DNA of 64,000 nucleotides from Prinia subflava (GCF_021018805.1 NC_086247.1:89326140-89390139); one strand, 5' to 3'; positions 38,801 through 50,080 are shown, numbered from the stretch's first letter. Notes: a model not told the origin generated them from the letters alone. Numbers and translations are program-made.

Positions 38801-41800
38801 CTTAAGAATGCCGCTTGTAAAGTAACATCTGTTATTTTCTTAGCACAACACAAATATCTTTTCTAGTTTCCTGGGAGAAAAAAAAATTAACTGTATCTAA
38901 GTAGAAAGGCAAAGAAAATTACACAGCCTCTCCAGAAAAGATACTTACCACTTCACTCAATCCTTTCCCTTACTCAGGACTCAATCTTACCATGCACTGA
39001 TGTTCACAAAAAAACTGTCACAGACTTCAACAGAAATAAAAACTTACATACACCTAGGCAAAAAAATGCCATTTCCCTATCACTAGTGGAGCAGAATTTT
39101 TCCCAGGGTAGAAACCCATGAGAACATAGTATTCTTCAAAAGTCAGTTCTGAAACAAGCTACCTGCTCCTTTTCCCTCTCATTTAAAGAAAAAAAATATT
39201 CCTGCCAAGTGTTAAACCATGAAATGGCTGAGGAACAAGTACATCAGACAGAAAATTATCTTTTCTCTTCCAGCTGCAAACCTGTCTGCATTTCAAAAGC
39301 TGGAAGAAAGCAAGACATTTCTCACAATATGCCAAAAGACAGTCAACATCATAACTGTATGTACATACTGCCAACTGCTCCCCTCAAACACAGAGGACAA
39401 CCTCAGGCAGGCAAAACAGAGCTGAAACAGAGGGGTGCCTGGAAACCCATGAGTCATCCTTGAACAGGAAGGTAACGGAGGCATTGCTGACACACCACAT
39501 CACCTGGGACATCAGCAGGCCTTGGTACAAGCCTGACAGAATTCTGTTGACAGGAGAGACTTCCTTTTCTTAAATTATTAACATTATTTAGAGGTTACAT
39601 AACACCTCCCATCAGAAATGGACCGGGCTGTGGTTCCAGCCGCTCAGGGAGAGACATTTTGCACTGTCCTTCTCAATACCAGCTTTTCTAACAACTGTTA
39701 ACACTGAAATGCAGGGTAAGAAAAGTCCCTGAGCCTCTGTTCACCCAAGACATGCCATAGAAGGCCAGTATGAACACTTGAAATCATAGAATATCACGAG
39801 TTTGAAGGGACCCACAAGGACCACTGAGTCCCTCTCGGCCCTGCACAAGACCACTCCAAAATATCACACCATGTGCCTGAGAGCAGAGTTCACTTGCTGT
39901 GACCACTTCTCTGGGGAGCCTGTTCCAGTGCCCAGCCACTCTCTGGGTGAAGAGCCGTATTCTGATATTCATCCTAAACCTCCCCTGAAACAACTTCATG
40001 CTGTGAAATGAATCATTCTGGGTTTGAAATACAAAATACTTCTAAGAACCAGTATAATTTTCCATTGACTCAGTTGACTCAGGAGGTGTTTTGTGTTGTC
40101 ATATGATTCACAGATCCTTTACCTAAAGCAGCCCAAGATCTGGCTCTGCAGTGAGACACAATTTTGCAGAGAGATGTATTTTACTATTATGATATTGGCT
40201 GAAGGATTCTGTACTGAGTTGCTTGTCCAAAACTCCTATGCTATATTCCCCACTACTAATATTTTAAAAGATGCTGACTACTTCACTAGTGCCCAGGGTA
40301 GTACAATAATCTTTTTAATGGCAGAGCCTTTTATCAAGCAGAACATCATTGGAAGTTCAACACCAAGAACTTCAAGTTTTGTAATTAGATCTTGTCCCTT
40401 CTGTGCACTATTCATTTAAGACCTGTGCCAAAAAAAAAAAAGCTTGCAAGTCCATATAATCAGGAATATGAAACCACAACTTTCAAAATGCAAAAAAAAT
40501 TGGAGGGGGAAAAAATGAATTAAAAAATTAAGATGTTTCAAACTTTTTAATTAGTCATTTAGTGCACCTGTAGGAAAATCTAATCTATTTATGGTTTTTA
40601 AAGTTTCTGGGGATACCACAACTTGTCTTCAGCCTTGCATCTTTCTCAATGGCAAATACAATTCAAAGCCAGGAGCAGAAGTATAAGAAACCAATACTCT
40701 GCAGAACACGGTGCTTCTCTTTAGAATAAACATGCATTCCATGCTTCACTGGTTTAAAATTAATCACAACTTGACTTCAACTTCATTGTCTGTTATTTCA
40801 AGAGCACAAGTGAAAATCTTATCAGATATCGATGACTTCTTATAATCCACATTTCAAATCTATTTCATAAATGTACTTGCATAGTGTTACAAAGTCAAAC
40901 ATAGAAACACTCTCCTAGGCCCATTTCAACACAGTTCTCAAAAACTTGTTTTATAATTGCCACTATACATCTGAGGCGGATACAAAAGCAGGCTAAATAT
41001 GTATCAGCAGGCAGGGTAGTACTGAATAATCCACGTCATTACTTCTTTAAAGAAAAAAGAAAGAGAAAAAATTGCACCTTCCTACATTCTACATTCCATG
41101 TTATACTTCATACCTAGAAGCACTTTCCACACCAGTATGCGATACATGGATGGAAGAGGAAACCTTTGACTAAATGTGCAAAGCTTCTCAATATCTGTAA
41201 AGAAATGAAAAAAAAAAATTCAGAACAACTTTGAACATGGTTATAAAAAGGTCTGACCCATCTAAGTATGACAAACTTTAGTTGCAGATTGAAATTCCCT
41301 ATTTCATCACGTACTATCAACAAATGCTTTCACTGCTTTCACGTTGGCCTGACTTACAGTAAAACTAGTGCAGGTTTCATCAGGAGGAAACTGGATGTTT
41401 ATAGGCATTTTGTGTGGCTTGTCACTGTCAAAACAATTTTTTAAAGGGACAACATTTATCTTTCTGTTCCGTCAGAGATGTGGCATTCCTCAGGGACCAA
41501 CAGCAATAAAATCTCCATCGCTTTGAAGTTAGATGAAATTGACAGCAGGAGATGATGCATTCTCAGATTAAAATTGCTCTCCCTAAAAATCTTTCCATTT
41601 CTTGAGCACAGAGAATGAGAGAAGGAAAAAAGAAGAAACAAGCAAGCTGAAAAATCTTTAATGGTTTTAAAAATCAGATTTCCAGATCTTTGAAGATCAA
41701 AGGTCTGCTAGCACTAACTGAGGGATTATTGGCAAAAGGTGCAAAACTTAAATAAGTACGAAGCACAGCAGGTAAACATTTTCTATTACTCTCTCCCCAG

Positions 41801-41956
41801 TCCCTAATCACCAAGAAGCAGAGCAAACAGTGGAATCAACTTGCCCAAACGGTCATCCTTTAACAGAATTTCCAGCGACTTCTTTTCTTCCACTCCACGA
41901 AACCCCACTTTTTCATAATACACTGAGCGGAAGTTTCTCTGCGAGTCATCAGCCAT
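26795..41956 (-). CDS. TBC1D7: TBC1D7, TBC1 domain family member 7 (complete coding region, seven coding exons)
   Basis: The exons, in transcript order, are 41845-41956, 41114-41194, 38237-38424, 36644-36781, 34912-35057, 27670-27799 and 26795-26881. They sum to 882 nt, giving 293 residues plus stop, equal to the usual vertebrate length. The start [20 protein letters not shown] and the end HCGTPAHSV match the family from memory. TBC1D7 is the third subunit of the TSC1-TSC2 complex, binding the TSC1 coiled coil and supporting restraint of Rheb and mTORC1. The TBC fold covers most of the protein, but I see neither a canonical IxxDxxR arginine finger nor a YxQ glutamine finger, as expected of this atypical member. 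The start has a good context (GTCATGG). Two introns use GC donors. The gene lies convergent to PHACTR1 and in the same orientation as GFOD1. Confidence 0.97.
26882..27669 (-). other. TBC1D7: TBC1D7 last intron, 788 bp
   Basis: A GT-AG intron. No feature is seen beyond a short local repetition of TTCAGGGTCAGG-like text at about 27,244-27,270. Confidence 0.85.
27670..27799 (-). CDS. TBC1D7: TBC1D7 coding exon 6
   Basis: The acceptor is CTTGCAG|AGTTTG and the donor AAAT|GTAAGT; 130 nt. It encodes [20 protein letters not shown] followed by a segment ending in ITQFLEN. The helix run [11 protein letters not shown] is hydrophobic but is part of the TBC fold, not a membrane span. Confidence 0.95.
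29030..29255 (+). mobile_element. CR1 LINE fragment in TBC1D7 intron
   Basis: Seen in order: GAGCCATTAGGATGATGAAG, GTGCTCCTATGAGGTGAGAC, TGCTCAGCCTGGAGAGGGAA, GGAGCCAGGCACTTTCCAGT and GGCACAAACTCAAACACAGG. These follow the order of the late ORF2/3' region of avian CR1. The copy is diverged and truncated and lies antisense to TBC1D7. Confidence 0.8.
32801..32858. repeat. 29-bp tandem duplication
   Basis: Two adjacent 29-bp units (32801-32829 and 32830-32858) begin TGATTAGACAAAATATT and end CATATAAATAA. They differ at one base (C/T). Confidence 0.95.
33970..34514. mobile_element. Solo LTR of an avian endogenous retrovirus (545 bp) with target-site duplication
   Basis: It begins TGTCATGGTCAAACCCCAGC and ends CCCAGCCAAAACCGCTACA, so it has TG...CA termini. 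It is flanked on both sides by CATTC (33965-33969 and 34515-34519). The internal text (GCCAGCAACTGAGCAGCAGA near the start and ATCCCAGCCAAAACCGC at the end) matches a long-terminal-repeat type I know to be common in bird genomes, especially songbirds. No internal retroviral sequence is present, so it is a recombined solo LTR. The 5-bp duplication fits ERVL-like elements, but the class is inferred. It lies in a TBC1D7 intron about 400 bp past the GC donor. Confidence 0.88.
34912..35057 (-). CDS. TBC1D7: TBC1D7 coding exon 5
   Basis: The acceptor is CCTCAG|CCAAAA and the donor CAGAG|GCAAGT, again a GC donor. The 146 nt make 48 codons plus AG of an arginine completed by A in the next exon. Landmarks are [19 protein letters not shown] and [20 protein letters not shown]. 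Confidence 0.95.
35058..36643 (-). other. TBC1D7: TBC1D7 intron, about 1.6 kb
   Basis: AT-rich sequence with canonical GT-AG ends. Nothing else is recognised. Confidence 0.85.
36644..36781 (-). CDS. TBC1D7: TBC1D7 coding exon 4
   Basis: The acceptor is TTTTGCAG|GAACCT and the donor CTG|GTAAGG. The 138 nt make 46 codons in phase 0, beginning [20 protein letters not shown] and ending [11 protein letters not shown]. Confidence 0.95.
36782..38236 (-). other. TBC1D7: TBC1D7 intron, about 1.5 kb
   Basis: Canonical GT-AG intron with no recognisable repeat or gene. Confidence 0.85.
38237..38424 (-). CDS. TBC1D7: TBC1D7 coding exon 3
   Basis: The acceptor is a T-rich run plus TAG|GCATTATT and the donor TTG|GTCAGT. 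The 188 nt complete 63 codons including the split glycine. Landmarks are [20 protein letters not shown], then [11 protein letters not shown] and QLESGKLPR. Confidence 0.95.
38425..41113 (-). other. TBC1D7: TBC1D7 intron, about 2.7 kb, with CR1 remnant
   Basis: Canonical GT-AG intron. A CR1 remnant occupies about 39,783-40,010; the remainder is AT-rich unique sequence. Confidence 0.85.
39783..40010 (-). mobile_element. CR1 LINE 3'-end fragment (minus orientation)
   Basis: It starts AATCATAGAATATCACGAGT, the reverse complement of the CR1 octamer tail. It continues with GAAGGGACCCACAAGGACCA and GGGGAGCCTGTTCCAGTGCC, ending near CCTCCCCTGAAACAACTTCA. The order matches an antisense avian CR1 3' end, in the same orientation as TBC1D7. 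Confidence 0.88.
41114..41194 (-). CDS. TBC1D7: TBC1D7 coding exon 2
   Basis: The acceptor is TTTACAG|ATATTG and the donor CTAG|GTATGA; 81 nt. It encodes (D)[19 protein letters not shown] then LVWKVLL plus one base of glycine. It corresponds to the start of the TBC domain. Confidence 0.95.
   Translation of the reverse strand: MLRSFAHLVKGFLFHPCIAYWCGKCF
41195..41844 (-). other. TBC1D7: TBC1D7 intron with GC donor, 650 bp
   Basis: The donor reads GG|GCAAGT and the acceptor TTTACAG. The exon phases on both sides require this junction. Nothing else is recognised in it. Confidence 0.85.
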
Positions 41957-41968
41957 GACTGACTCCTT
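41845..41968 (-). CDS. TBC1D7: TBC1D7 first coding exon (start ATG at 41956-41954)
   Basis: The acceptor TTTTCCAG is followed by 12 nt of 5'UTR (AAGGAGTCAGTC) and then ATG. The coding part is 112 nt: 37 codons ending KDDRL plus one base. The downstream donor reads TTGG|GCAAGT, a GC donor. The joined codon G|AT gives D, as in the family. Confidence 0.94.
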
Positions 41969-43939
41969 CTGGAAAAACAATGCATTCCTCTGAAGACTTA
42001 CAAGAATACATTCCTATTGCTTTAAGGTCAAGCAATTTTGTATACTGATATAAGTTTACTGCCTATGTCACTACAGTATCAATAAACCCTACAGAATATT
42101 AAAATCTTCCAAGATTTTTTTGTCACATACTAACATAAACAATTATAGACATCATTTATTCTAAACAAGGTCTAAAGATACCAACTTTACAAACAAAATT
42201 CAGGGATTTAAAAAAAATTATTCACATAGTAAATTATGCTAATTTTCAAGAAGTTTTTAAAAATTGCTGAAGAAACACTTAAGTATTTTATGCCATACCC
42301 AGTACGTCAATATAAAAATACAGTTACAAGTCTGACAAAATTTTGGCTACAAAAACCCTACTCAGGCAGAACTATTGCTCAGGTAAGCAAAATTATTCAG
42401 TTTCTTACTCACCAGCCAAGGTAATCAGGAGCAAGGACAAGCCAGTGTTGGCCTCAGTGGCACAGAGGTGACAGGGAAGAACAAGGCTGGGTGCCTAGGT
42501 TTCTTCTTAAGTCGCAGATATAAATTAAATGTTCATGTTGTTACCAGCTGCTGTAACAGCCACAGCCTTGAGCTTGTTATTCCAGCACTAAAACCCAACA
42601 AATGCCTCATCCCTGTAGTGGAAACAAAGGTAAATTCCAGTGAGTGCTCTGTGTATCATAAGAACTGTAAATGACATTTCAATTCAGTTCAACCCTCTAA
42701 CTATCAACTCTCTCTCCTCTGTGGGCTTGCAAACATGAGAAAGTTCCATTTCCTAACTCAAAGGACTTAGAATAATCTTAAATTTTACGTCCAGTGACAG
42801 CAGCAAAACTTGGAGAAAAATAGTTTATTTTGGCCAAAGAAGGGTGAATGATGCACTGAGAAGCTTTTATAGTTAAATTCTTCTTTTCCTTGCAGAACCA
42901 AAGTACACATCAGGAGCAAAGCACGTACAGATATAAACAAAGGTCACATTTTTTTATAGAGAGTGCACACATTTACATCTGTATATCCAGTAGGCCTATT
43001 TGTGTTTCAAATTATGTCTGTTTTTAGTGCTTTGTAGGATCAGGGCCAAGACCAGACAGCAAAATACAAACAAATAAACTACTGAATTAGTGCTTTCTGA
43101 GATAAGCCAAATATTATTTCAAAACCAGAGAACAAAGAAATAAATATTACTTGCAACACATTCCAGTCCTGCAGTCCTGCATATCCTTATGAAAATGACT
43201 GTGATGCTCATGCACGGTGCATTTAAGGGTCCAGTGATCAGGGTGCTCACTGTTTACATTGCAGCCATGTCTAAAAGCAGACTTGAGATGCACTCAACCA
43301 CTTTTGAAATTTTTCAGATTTTCATTCACATTTTCAAAAATTTAAAAGCTGATTTTAGTAAGTGTTATTTAGAAAAATAATAATATCAACCAAAAAAAAC
43401 CGAAATAAAAACCACCAAGTCTAGCCCATATCATTTGTGGAAAGATGACAGGAGAGGCACAGAACAGGAACATTAAACATAATTTGAAAAATAACAGCAT
43501 GACCCAGTAATCAAGAATGCTATTTTAATAATTTTAAACTAGCACTATAACAGAAGTACATTTTATTTACTCAGTGGTAAAAGGAGGAAGATAGTTTATT
43601 TCCTGCTTCACAATTTAGGATTTGTATTTTCACGTTAGACAAACGCCCAAAGCTCCAATCTTTATACCCGTCTTCAATAAATGGGAAAAAGAAAGGGGGA
43701 AAACAAATCCTTAGCCAGCTCATTGGAAGTGTGCTGTACGGAAGTGTGCAATTAACTCGCCTTGTATTCACGTACAGCATTTTCGGCCTCCACAGCGGCT
43801 CTCCCGGTATCCCTGAGTGTCACTCCACTGAAGGAGCAGCGCGGCACAGGCCCGGCGTGCGGAGCCACCGCGCTCTGCCCCCGGCCGAGCACCCCTCCCT
43901 CGCAGGCCCTGCCGGAGGCTCCCCCACACACGGCCGTAC
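41969..43939 (-). other. TBC1D7: TBC1D7 5'UTR intron (probable), about 2 kb
   Basis: The first coding exon has an acceptor 12 nt before the ATG, so a non-coding first exon must exist upstream. The CpG island at about 44 kb supplies a candidate donor (CTCGAG|GTACGG, exon end at 43,940). No other feature is seen inside the intron. Confidence 0.55.
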
Positions 43940-44060
43940 CTCGAGGCTCAATTCCCGGCCTCCATCACAGTCCCAGAGGAAAACAAGGGCACATTTGGGC
44001 AGGGGAATCAATGCACCCCGGGAATCCGGGGACCGGCCCCCGGCACCTCGGGCAGCGGGC
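43940..44060 (-). other. TBC1D7: Candidate TBC1D7 non-coding first exon
   Basis: GC-rich sequence ends at a GAG|GTACGG donor and lies just downstream of an NRF1-type palindrome and GC boxes. The transcription start is a guess; only the donor is visible. Confidence 0.35.
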
Positions 44061-44074
44061 GCGGCCCCAGCGCG

Positions 44075-44084
44075 GCGCATGCGC
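44075..44084. promoter_or_regulatory. NRF1-type palindromic site
   Basis: GCGCATGCGC, a perfect match to the NRF1 consensus core, inside the CpG island. Confidence 0.65.
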
Positions 44085-44104
44085 GGCCCCGGCGGCGGGC
44101 GGGG

Positions 44105-44172
44105 CGGTGGTGGGGACGCTGGGTGGCGGTGAGGACGCTGGGTGGTGGTGAGGACGCTCGGTGACGGTGGCA
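44105..44172. repeat. GC-rich 19-bp minisatellite, about 3.5 copies
   Basis: Units of the form GGGTGGNGGTGAGGACGCT repeat head to tail with small changes, inside the CpG island. Confidence 0.85.
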
Positions 44173-44783
44173 GCTTGTCCTGTGGGCGCCCCGCAGCCGC
44201 TCAGGCTCCCCCGGTTCATCGCGCACGCCGCCTGTGCTCCCCGTCAGCCCTGAGCTCAATCCCTGTGCCCCCAGAGGGCATCCCTCCCTCAGAGCCGGCT
44301 GCCCGCATGGCGCCCTCAGCGCACGGCGTTGTTTGCTGTGATCGGCGCTTTTGCCCCCGTGCGTGGTGGCTCCTGGGGACGCGTTACTGAGAGGGACCTC
44401 TGGGAAGCGAAGTGCGTTTCGCAAAACCAAGATTTACCCAGGCGCGTGTGATCAGAGTACTGGATGCTAAATATCCCGCCCCTCAAAACAGATAAAGGAC
44501 CCACATCTCGCTGCTGAAAGCCTCAAAGATCAACCTGTGTTGCCAAAACTGTGGGACGTCAAACTAGTAGTGTGGTTTTGATCCGGCGTTAGGGTCCTTT
44601 TGTACGTGTTGGGGATGTTCACCTCTGGGACCTTGGCAGCCCCTCTGTGCCAGTGCAAGGACAGGGCAGCTGCTCACAGCAGGAGTGGAGTCTTGGGCTT
44701 GTGGTCCCTTTCCAGGAGCAGCAACTTGAAGGAGGCCATCGAGTGCCTGAGTTAGCTGCAGCAGGATTTTGAAGTGCTGGAGT

Positions 44784-45245
44784 CACAGAGTCAGGTTGGA
44801 AAAGACCTTTGAGATCAGCAAGTCCAACCTTTGACCAAACACCACCTTCTCAGCTAGACCAGAGTGCCAAGTTCAGCCCTTCCTTAAGCATTTCCAGGGA
44901 CAGTGACTCCACCACCTCCCTGGGCAGCCCATTCCAATGTTTAGACACCCTTGAGGTGAAGAAATTCTTTCATATGTCCAACCTGAAGCTCGAGAGGGAA
45001 GGCTGACCCCCACCTGGCTGCACCCTCCTTTCAGGCAGTGATAAGGCCCCCCCGAGCCTCCTTTTCTCCGGGATAAACACCCCCAGCTCCCTCAGCTGCT
45101 CCTCACAGGACTTGTTCCCCAGACCCTTCCCCAGCTTCGTTGTCCTCCTCTGGACCTGCTCCAGCACCTCAGCGTCATTCTTGAACTGAGGGTCCCAAAC
45201 TGGGCTCAGCACTCGAGCTGTGGCCTCCTCCCCGGTGCCAGAGAG
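44784..45245 (-). mobile_element. CR1 LINE 3'-end fragment, about 460 bp (minus orientation)
   Basis: On the + strand it begins AGTCACAGAGTCAGGTTGGA and continues with AAGACCTTTGAGATCAGCAA and CCTGGGCAGCCCATTCCAAT. Read on the minus strand, a short open stretch (VLEQVQRRTTKLGKGL, then EEQLRELGVFIPEKRRL) matches the decayed C-terminus of CR1 ORF2. This is the longest CR1 copy in the window, truncated at its 5' end and without an intact ORF. Confidence 0.92.
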
Positions 45246-46459
45246 CAAAGACAAGGCCGCTGCTGAGGTTATGGGGCCTATTTCCAAACGCACAGAACAT
45301 CTCATTATTTTAATCTTGCCCCACACTTTTGAAGTAGCCATGGAGAAAGCACATTCTTGCAGAACGGGCAAGGCTTTAGTCAAACCCAGCGCACACAGCA
45401 GTGTGGGATTTGTTGGCTCCGTACAAGTCCTAGCAAATCGTGAAATAATTCCGCTCAGCAGCAGGTGGCGGGCTGGTTCCATGTTTGATCATTGGGGCTT
45501 CCTCGACTCAAATACATCTTTTATCGATAAATGGCACTTGTCTCGGGGTAAGAGCTGTTCGGTGGTGTTGGGAGCTAACCACTATCGCACGGTTCAGGAA
45601 ACAGCTACTGAAATAAAATCTCTGTAATTTTCAGTTATTCATGCCTGGCCATCATGTCAAGATGTATTACATGGCTATAGTGGTGCTCTGAACAAGCCTG
45701 AAGCTAAACACAATTTATTTTAGCACTAATTCATAGTGCAGGAGATATAGACTATTAACAGAATGGTATGCCATGCCTAAACAAAATTAGATTCTGAAAG
45801 ATTTAGCTGCATAAAAATACAGAATAAAATCAATACCTGCTCTGAAAAACAATAAAATGAATGTTCTTCCCCTAGTAAAGTTTCCAAACCCCATATATAG
45901 AAAGATTTTTATACACAGAGATTTTCTTAATGGTGCCTGTTTCTAACATAATAGGTTATAGTGAGATCAGTTGTAAATATTACATAAATATTTTGGTCTG
46001 TGGGAAATGAATTAAAGAATTTCTTTTTGAGATTTTTCAAAACACAAATGAAATTAAAAGTGTAGGTTGACCATAAACTGCTAATGACTAAAACAATTAT
46101 GAAGTGGTGACACATCCACAGCAAACCAAAGATGACTAACCTATTTTTCGAGTTGGACTTTCTTACTCTAACAGCCTTTTTATCTTTTAACTGCCCTTCT
46201 ACATCCACCTGCACTTGCCAAGTGACTCTGTATGCTGTAACTCAGTGTTGTAAAGCACACAAGTGACTCATGACTTACATATTTAATTTAAAACATTTTA
46301 TGTTTTCATAAACCAAATAATAACCTTTGTCTAGGGACATAAAATATCTTCATTCCCGTTGGCACAATCTCTTTCTTGCCACTGAAAATGAAAGCAGAAT
46401 TTAATCATTTATAGCTGCTAGTGTCAGTCAGCCAAGTGGAGGACTGTGCTTATAATAAA

Positions 46460-46484
46460 ATTGATTAATACATTGTTAATCAAT
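46460..46484. repeat. 9-bp perfect inverted repeat
   Basis: ATTGATTAA and TTAATCAAT are separated by 7 nt. It is AT-rich and may be chance. Confidence 0.5.
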
Positions 46485-48536
46485 AATACATAACTAGGCA
46501 TTTATCCAAACCATGATAACCTAAACATTTAATTCTTTAAACTACAATAACATCAGAAAAGGTAGCACACATAAAAGATAAATGGGAAACAGGTTTGGAA
46601 TTAGCTTGGGATTATCTGAGATCACAGAGCCAAACTAATTAGTACCCTGCTAGCAGACTGCATCTCTCATTTTTATCTGTGACTATGAGTATGACTGTGC
46701 TTGCATTTTGTACTGGTACCTGTATATTGCTCAAGTGAATTACTCACTGACATAAAAGGTCACATGAGAAGGAAGCCAAACAGGCATTGTTAACGTATTT
46801 TATTGCAAAATACGAACTGCATTGTGCCTGTGTTTCTTCATGAAAACCAATGCTTTTGCTGTTAAAGCTGCACTTATTTTCTGGGAATGATGTGCTGCTC
46901 TTGGAAAGTCAGTTCAGTCTGTCCTGTGTGACTGACCTATCAATGAAATTACAGATCAGAAACACACCTTGTTATGTGAATTTCTCAAAAAAAAAGGGGG
47001 AAATGCAAAGTAATGAAATGTCAATTTTACACACCATGGAGGCCCATATTTGCATGGCATTATGACACGAGGATGTGACACACAAAGAATAAGTGAAATT
47101 TTCATGTGGGTTTCATTTGCTCTAAACCGACAGATGTATTTTAAAGGAAAAAACACAAAACACTCATCTGATAATATCTTCACAGTGCAACAGATTCAGT
47201 GTGTACTTCCAGCTTGCTAGGGCACCATCTCTTGTTCCTGTCGTAATAGGAAATCATTGATGTTCAGGAAAGGGGTTACAAGTTGGATCATTTCAGCTTT
47301 TCCAAGATATCATCTTGGGTTTTTTCAGAAGCATGAATATTTCCAGATGAAGAGTAGGGCTGTGTTAATGGAAAGGACAATTTACTTATACATTCACATA
47401 ACCTTTCCATTATGAAGATCAGCAGACATGGAAAAGCTTGGCCCCATTTCCTGGACAAAACAGCATCACTGCTGTTTACATTCTACCTCAGAGAGGAATG
47501 CAAATGTTGACACTATTAATGTTCACAACTTAATTCCTTGTTGAAGTCAGATAGAAAAAATATAACACTCCGAGGTAAAAAAATTCTAAAACTGTTTGGC
47601 ATCAAAGGGGAATTCAGGCTTTCATTTTAGCATGGAGGCACAACAGGCAGCTCTGTCTCCAAGCAGAGGGAACACTGTCCCTGTAATCATGAGCAGACAT
47701 CCCCAAATGACAGCAAGGAAAAGGCTTACGGGGCTGAAAATAGCAAGAGGAGCGGCTGAACTTGGAAATCTGAGTTCAAATGTGTCCTACTTCTGTGTTT
47801 TCTCATCCTGCTAAAGAAGGAGTGTTCTTCTGAGGTGACACAGTTTTGTCTGCAAAGATATACAGAAACTGCAAGACAATTATGAAGGAAATAACCAACT
47901 GCTGTTGCTTGCTCCAAATATAAAGGGGCTTTTTAAAGATAATGTTAGTGATTTTTTTAGGATGATGTATTTTGGATTCTAGTCATAACATTGATTTGTT
48001 GTATAACTTCAGCTGTGCCTGCCCTAATTATTCTCCTACAACTTGACTAGTAGCTGTGTTAAGGTTGACGTTTTTGCCTGAAAAAGGCTTGCAAGTTTTT
48101 TAATAGCGCCAAACACATGCTTTGTGCTGTCACCAAGCATGGCACATTTGGGGCACTACACAGTAACTAATAAACAGTCCCAAATAATATTGTCTTGGGT
48201 TTCTTACTCTTTAATTGAGAAAGGACAAGGAGGTGACAATTAGACAAAGGTTGGTCAGTTTAAGGGTAGTGGGAAAAATAAATATCTTGAGCAGCCTAAT
48301 CAAGAGTTGTGGTATTTGGATAAGGTGTAGTTGTTATGATCCCTATATATAGTTAGAGGCGAGGCAAAAATATGCAGGTATCTGCACCAAAATGAGAAAC
48401 CAAGTAGAAATTAGGAATGGGTTTCAATCTTTGCAATGTTTCTCTTTGTACCAAAGCCACAAATGTGCCCAGAAGCCAGTTCAAGGTCACAAGCTGCATA
48501 TGGGAATTGGATTCCGTTTTCTTCACTCAACCAAGT

Positions 48537-48700
48537 GTCCCTGTTACAGGGGTGGTGGATGCCCCATCCCTGAAAACTCTGATTGTCAGCTTGGATGGGG
48601 GGCTGTTACATGATCTAGTTGAAGGTGTCCCTGCTCTTTGCGGGAGAATTGGTCCAGATGAGCTCTACGGGTCCCTTCCAACGCAAGCTATTTTATGATT
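48537..48700 (+). mobile_element. CR1 LINE 3'-end fragment (plus orientation)
   Basis: GTGGTGGATGCCCCATCCCT, then ATGATCTAGTTGAAGGTGTC, then GGGTCCCTTCCAACGCAAGC and TATTTTATGATTG reproduce the extreme 3' end of avian CR1 up to the octamer tail. Confidence 0.92.
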
Positions 48701-50080
48701 GTGCTTTGCACTCCATTTCTACCCTCCTCGGCCTCAAGCTGTGCTGAGAACAGCACCCAGGTGGCTGCCGGCGCGTTGGCCACGGAAACCAATTGATAGC
48801 TCCACCCTGCAGCTGAAAGGCAGGAGCCCAACCCAGCGGCTTCACGGGGACCACTGATGCAAGGGTGAAAGGATCGCATGCAGCCAAAGCAGCCCAGCAG
48901 ACACAGCACTTGTACCTCCAAAGAGTAATTTGTCACTTAATGGTTTTCTCTCAGGAAGCTTGCCTGCCCATGGGGAGGGGAGCCCTGTGCACACGCAAGC
49001 TTTTGATCTCAGTGAAGCTCAGAGGGCTTTGCTAGAGCATTCATAAAGGACTGAGCAGCAACTAATTAATGACTCGAAATTATATCAGTCATGGTTTGCA
49101 GGCTTGTTTTAATATGTGAAGACAAGCTGTAAAGCTGGAATGGTGAATGGAAAGGTGTTGATTTTGTGACAGGAAAAAGTAGTCTCCCCCTCTCCACTGA
49201 GGGTGATTTTCTGTCAGCCTTCTAGGTCTTCTCCTGTGATTTTAGAGGTACTGCCAATGTCCTGCTTTAATGCAAAGTTGTAAAAATCACAGGACAATTT
49301 ACCCCACCAATTTTCGAATTACAGCAGGATGATTGTCATCTGCCTCTACAAGCAACAATTTGTAGCCATTACCATTGAGAACATGCTGCTGGGAACTGAA
49401 AGCAATATTCCCTGAAGGATTTGAGGCCAGAAATCCTTGTCAAGCTGAGCACTGTGAGCTACAGGTTGCAGGCAGATACACCCCTCTAATCCTTTCTCAA
49501 AACACACAACAGGAAGTGCAGCTTTGTGCTACCAGATTGGTTATTCTAGTGATTTTCTGGTCAGGACATGGATCTGATGCTAATTTTATCAGCTTGGTTT
49601 TAAAATCAATTTATGGAGAGTGCAGTCTCACCTTCTCCTCCATAGATGGAACTGCACAACACTTATTCACATAGCTGTGAAGCTGCTGATACAGGCTTTG
49701 GTGCTGCTAGCACTGTTCTAAACAGATGAATTTGAACACAGACTGTGCAGCCAACCCCAGCTTATTTGGTATTCACAATCTGCAACAGCATATTAGGCAT
49801 TAATTATATATGACTAAATGTATTAATTATAATGAATGAGAAATATATTAGGTTTGAGAACTATTTAAAGGGAACTAGAAATTAAAGCAGCAGGATGTGG
49901 CTCTGTCACAGACTTGCATGTTCTGCATGGCCTTGAGCAGCATGGGTTGCCATTCATCTCTAATTTTCAAAAGCCAAGGTGAAGGTAATGGTATGTACCT
50001 TCTTTGTGAAGTCAGTGAGACCCTGTTATAAACAGAAATATTAACTGGCATTTCAAATCTTCCAGTACTAGTTTTAAAAT

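Larger units (their letters stand above)
43790..44420. promoter_or_regulatory. TBC1D7: CpG island promoter of TBC1D7
   Basis: A sharp rise in GC and CpG content in otherwise AT-rich sequence, located upstream of the TBC1D7 first coding exon. It contains a perfect GCGCATGCGC NRF1-type palindrome (44075-44084), a GGGCGGGGC GC box at about 44097-44105, and a small GC-rich tandem repeat. A housekeeping-type, TATA-less promoter is likely. Transcription in the other direction is possible but nothing in the sequence proves it. Confidence 0.8.

Noticed and set aside
43731..44430. Several long open frames around 44 kb on both strands
   Set aside because: They lie in the CpG island, where stop codons are rare. 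Composition is proline, arginine and alanine rich, without a domain.
44970..45482. 170-codon minus-strand open frame
   Set aside because: Its second half is the decayed end of CR1 ORF2 and its first half is flanking sequence. Not a host gene.
49795..49850. TAATTA-rich stretch resembling homeodomain sites
   Set aside because: AT-rich sequence produces such motifs often by chance. No other support.
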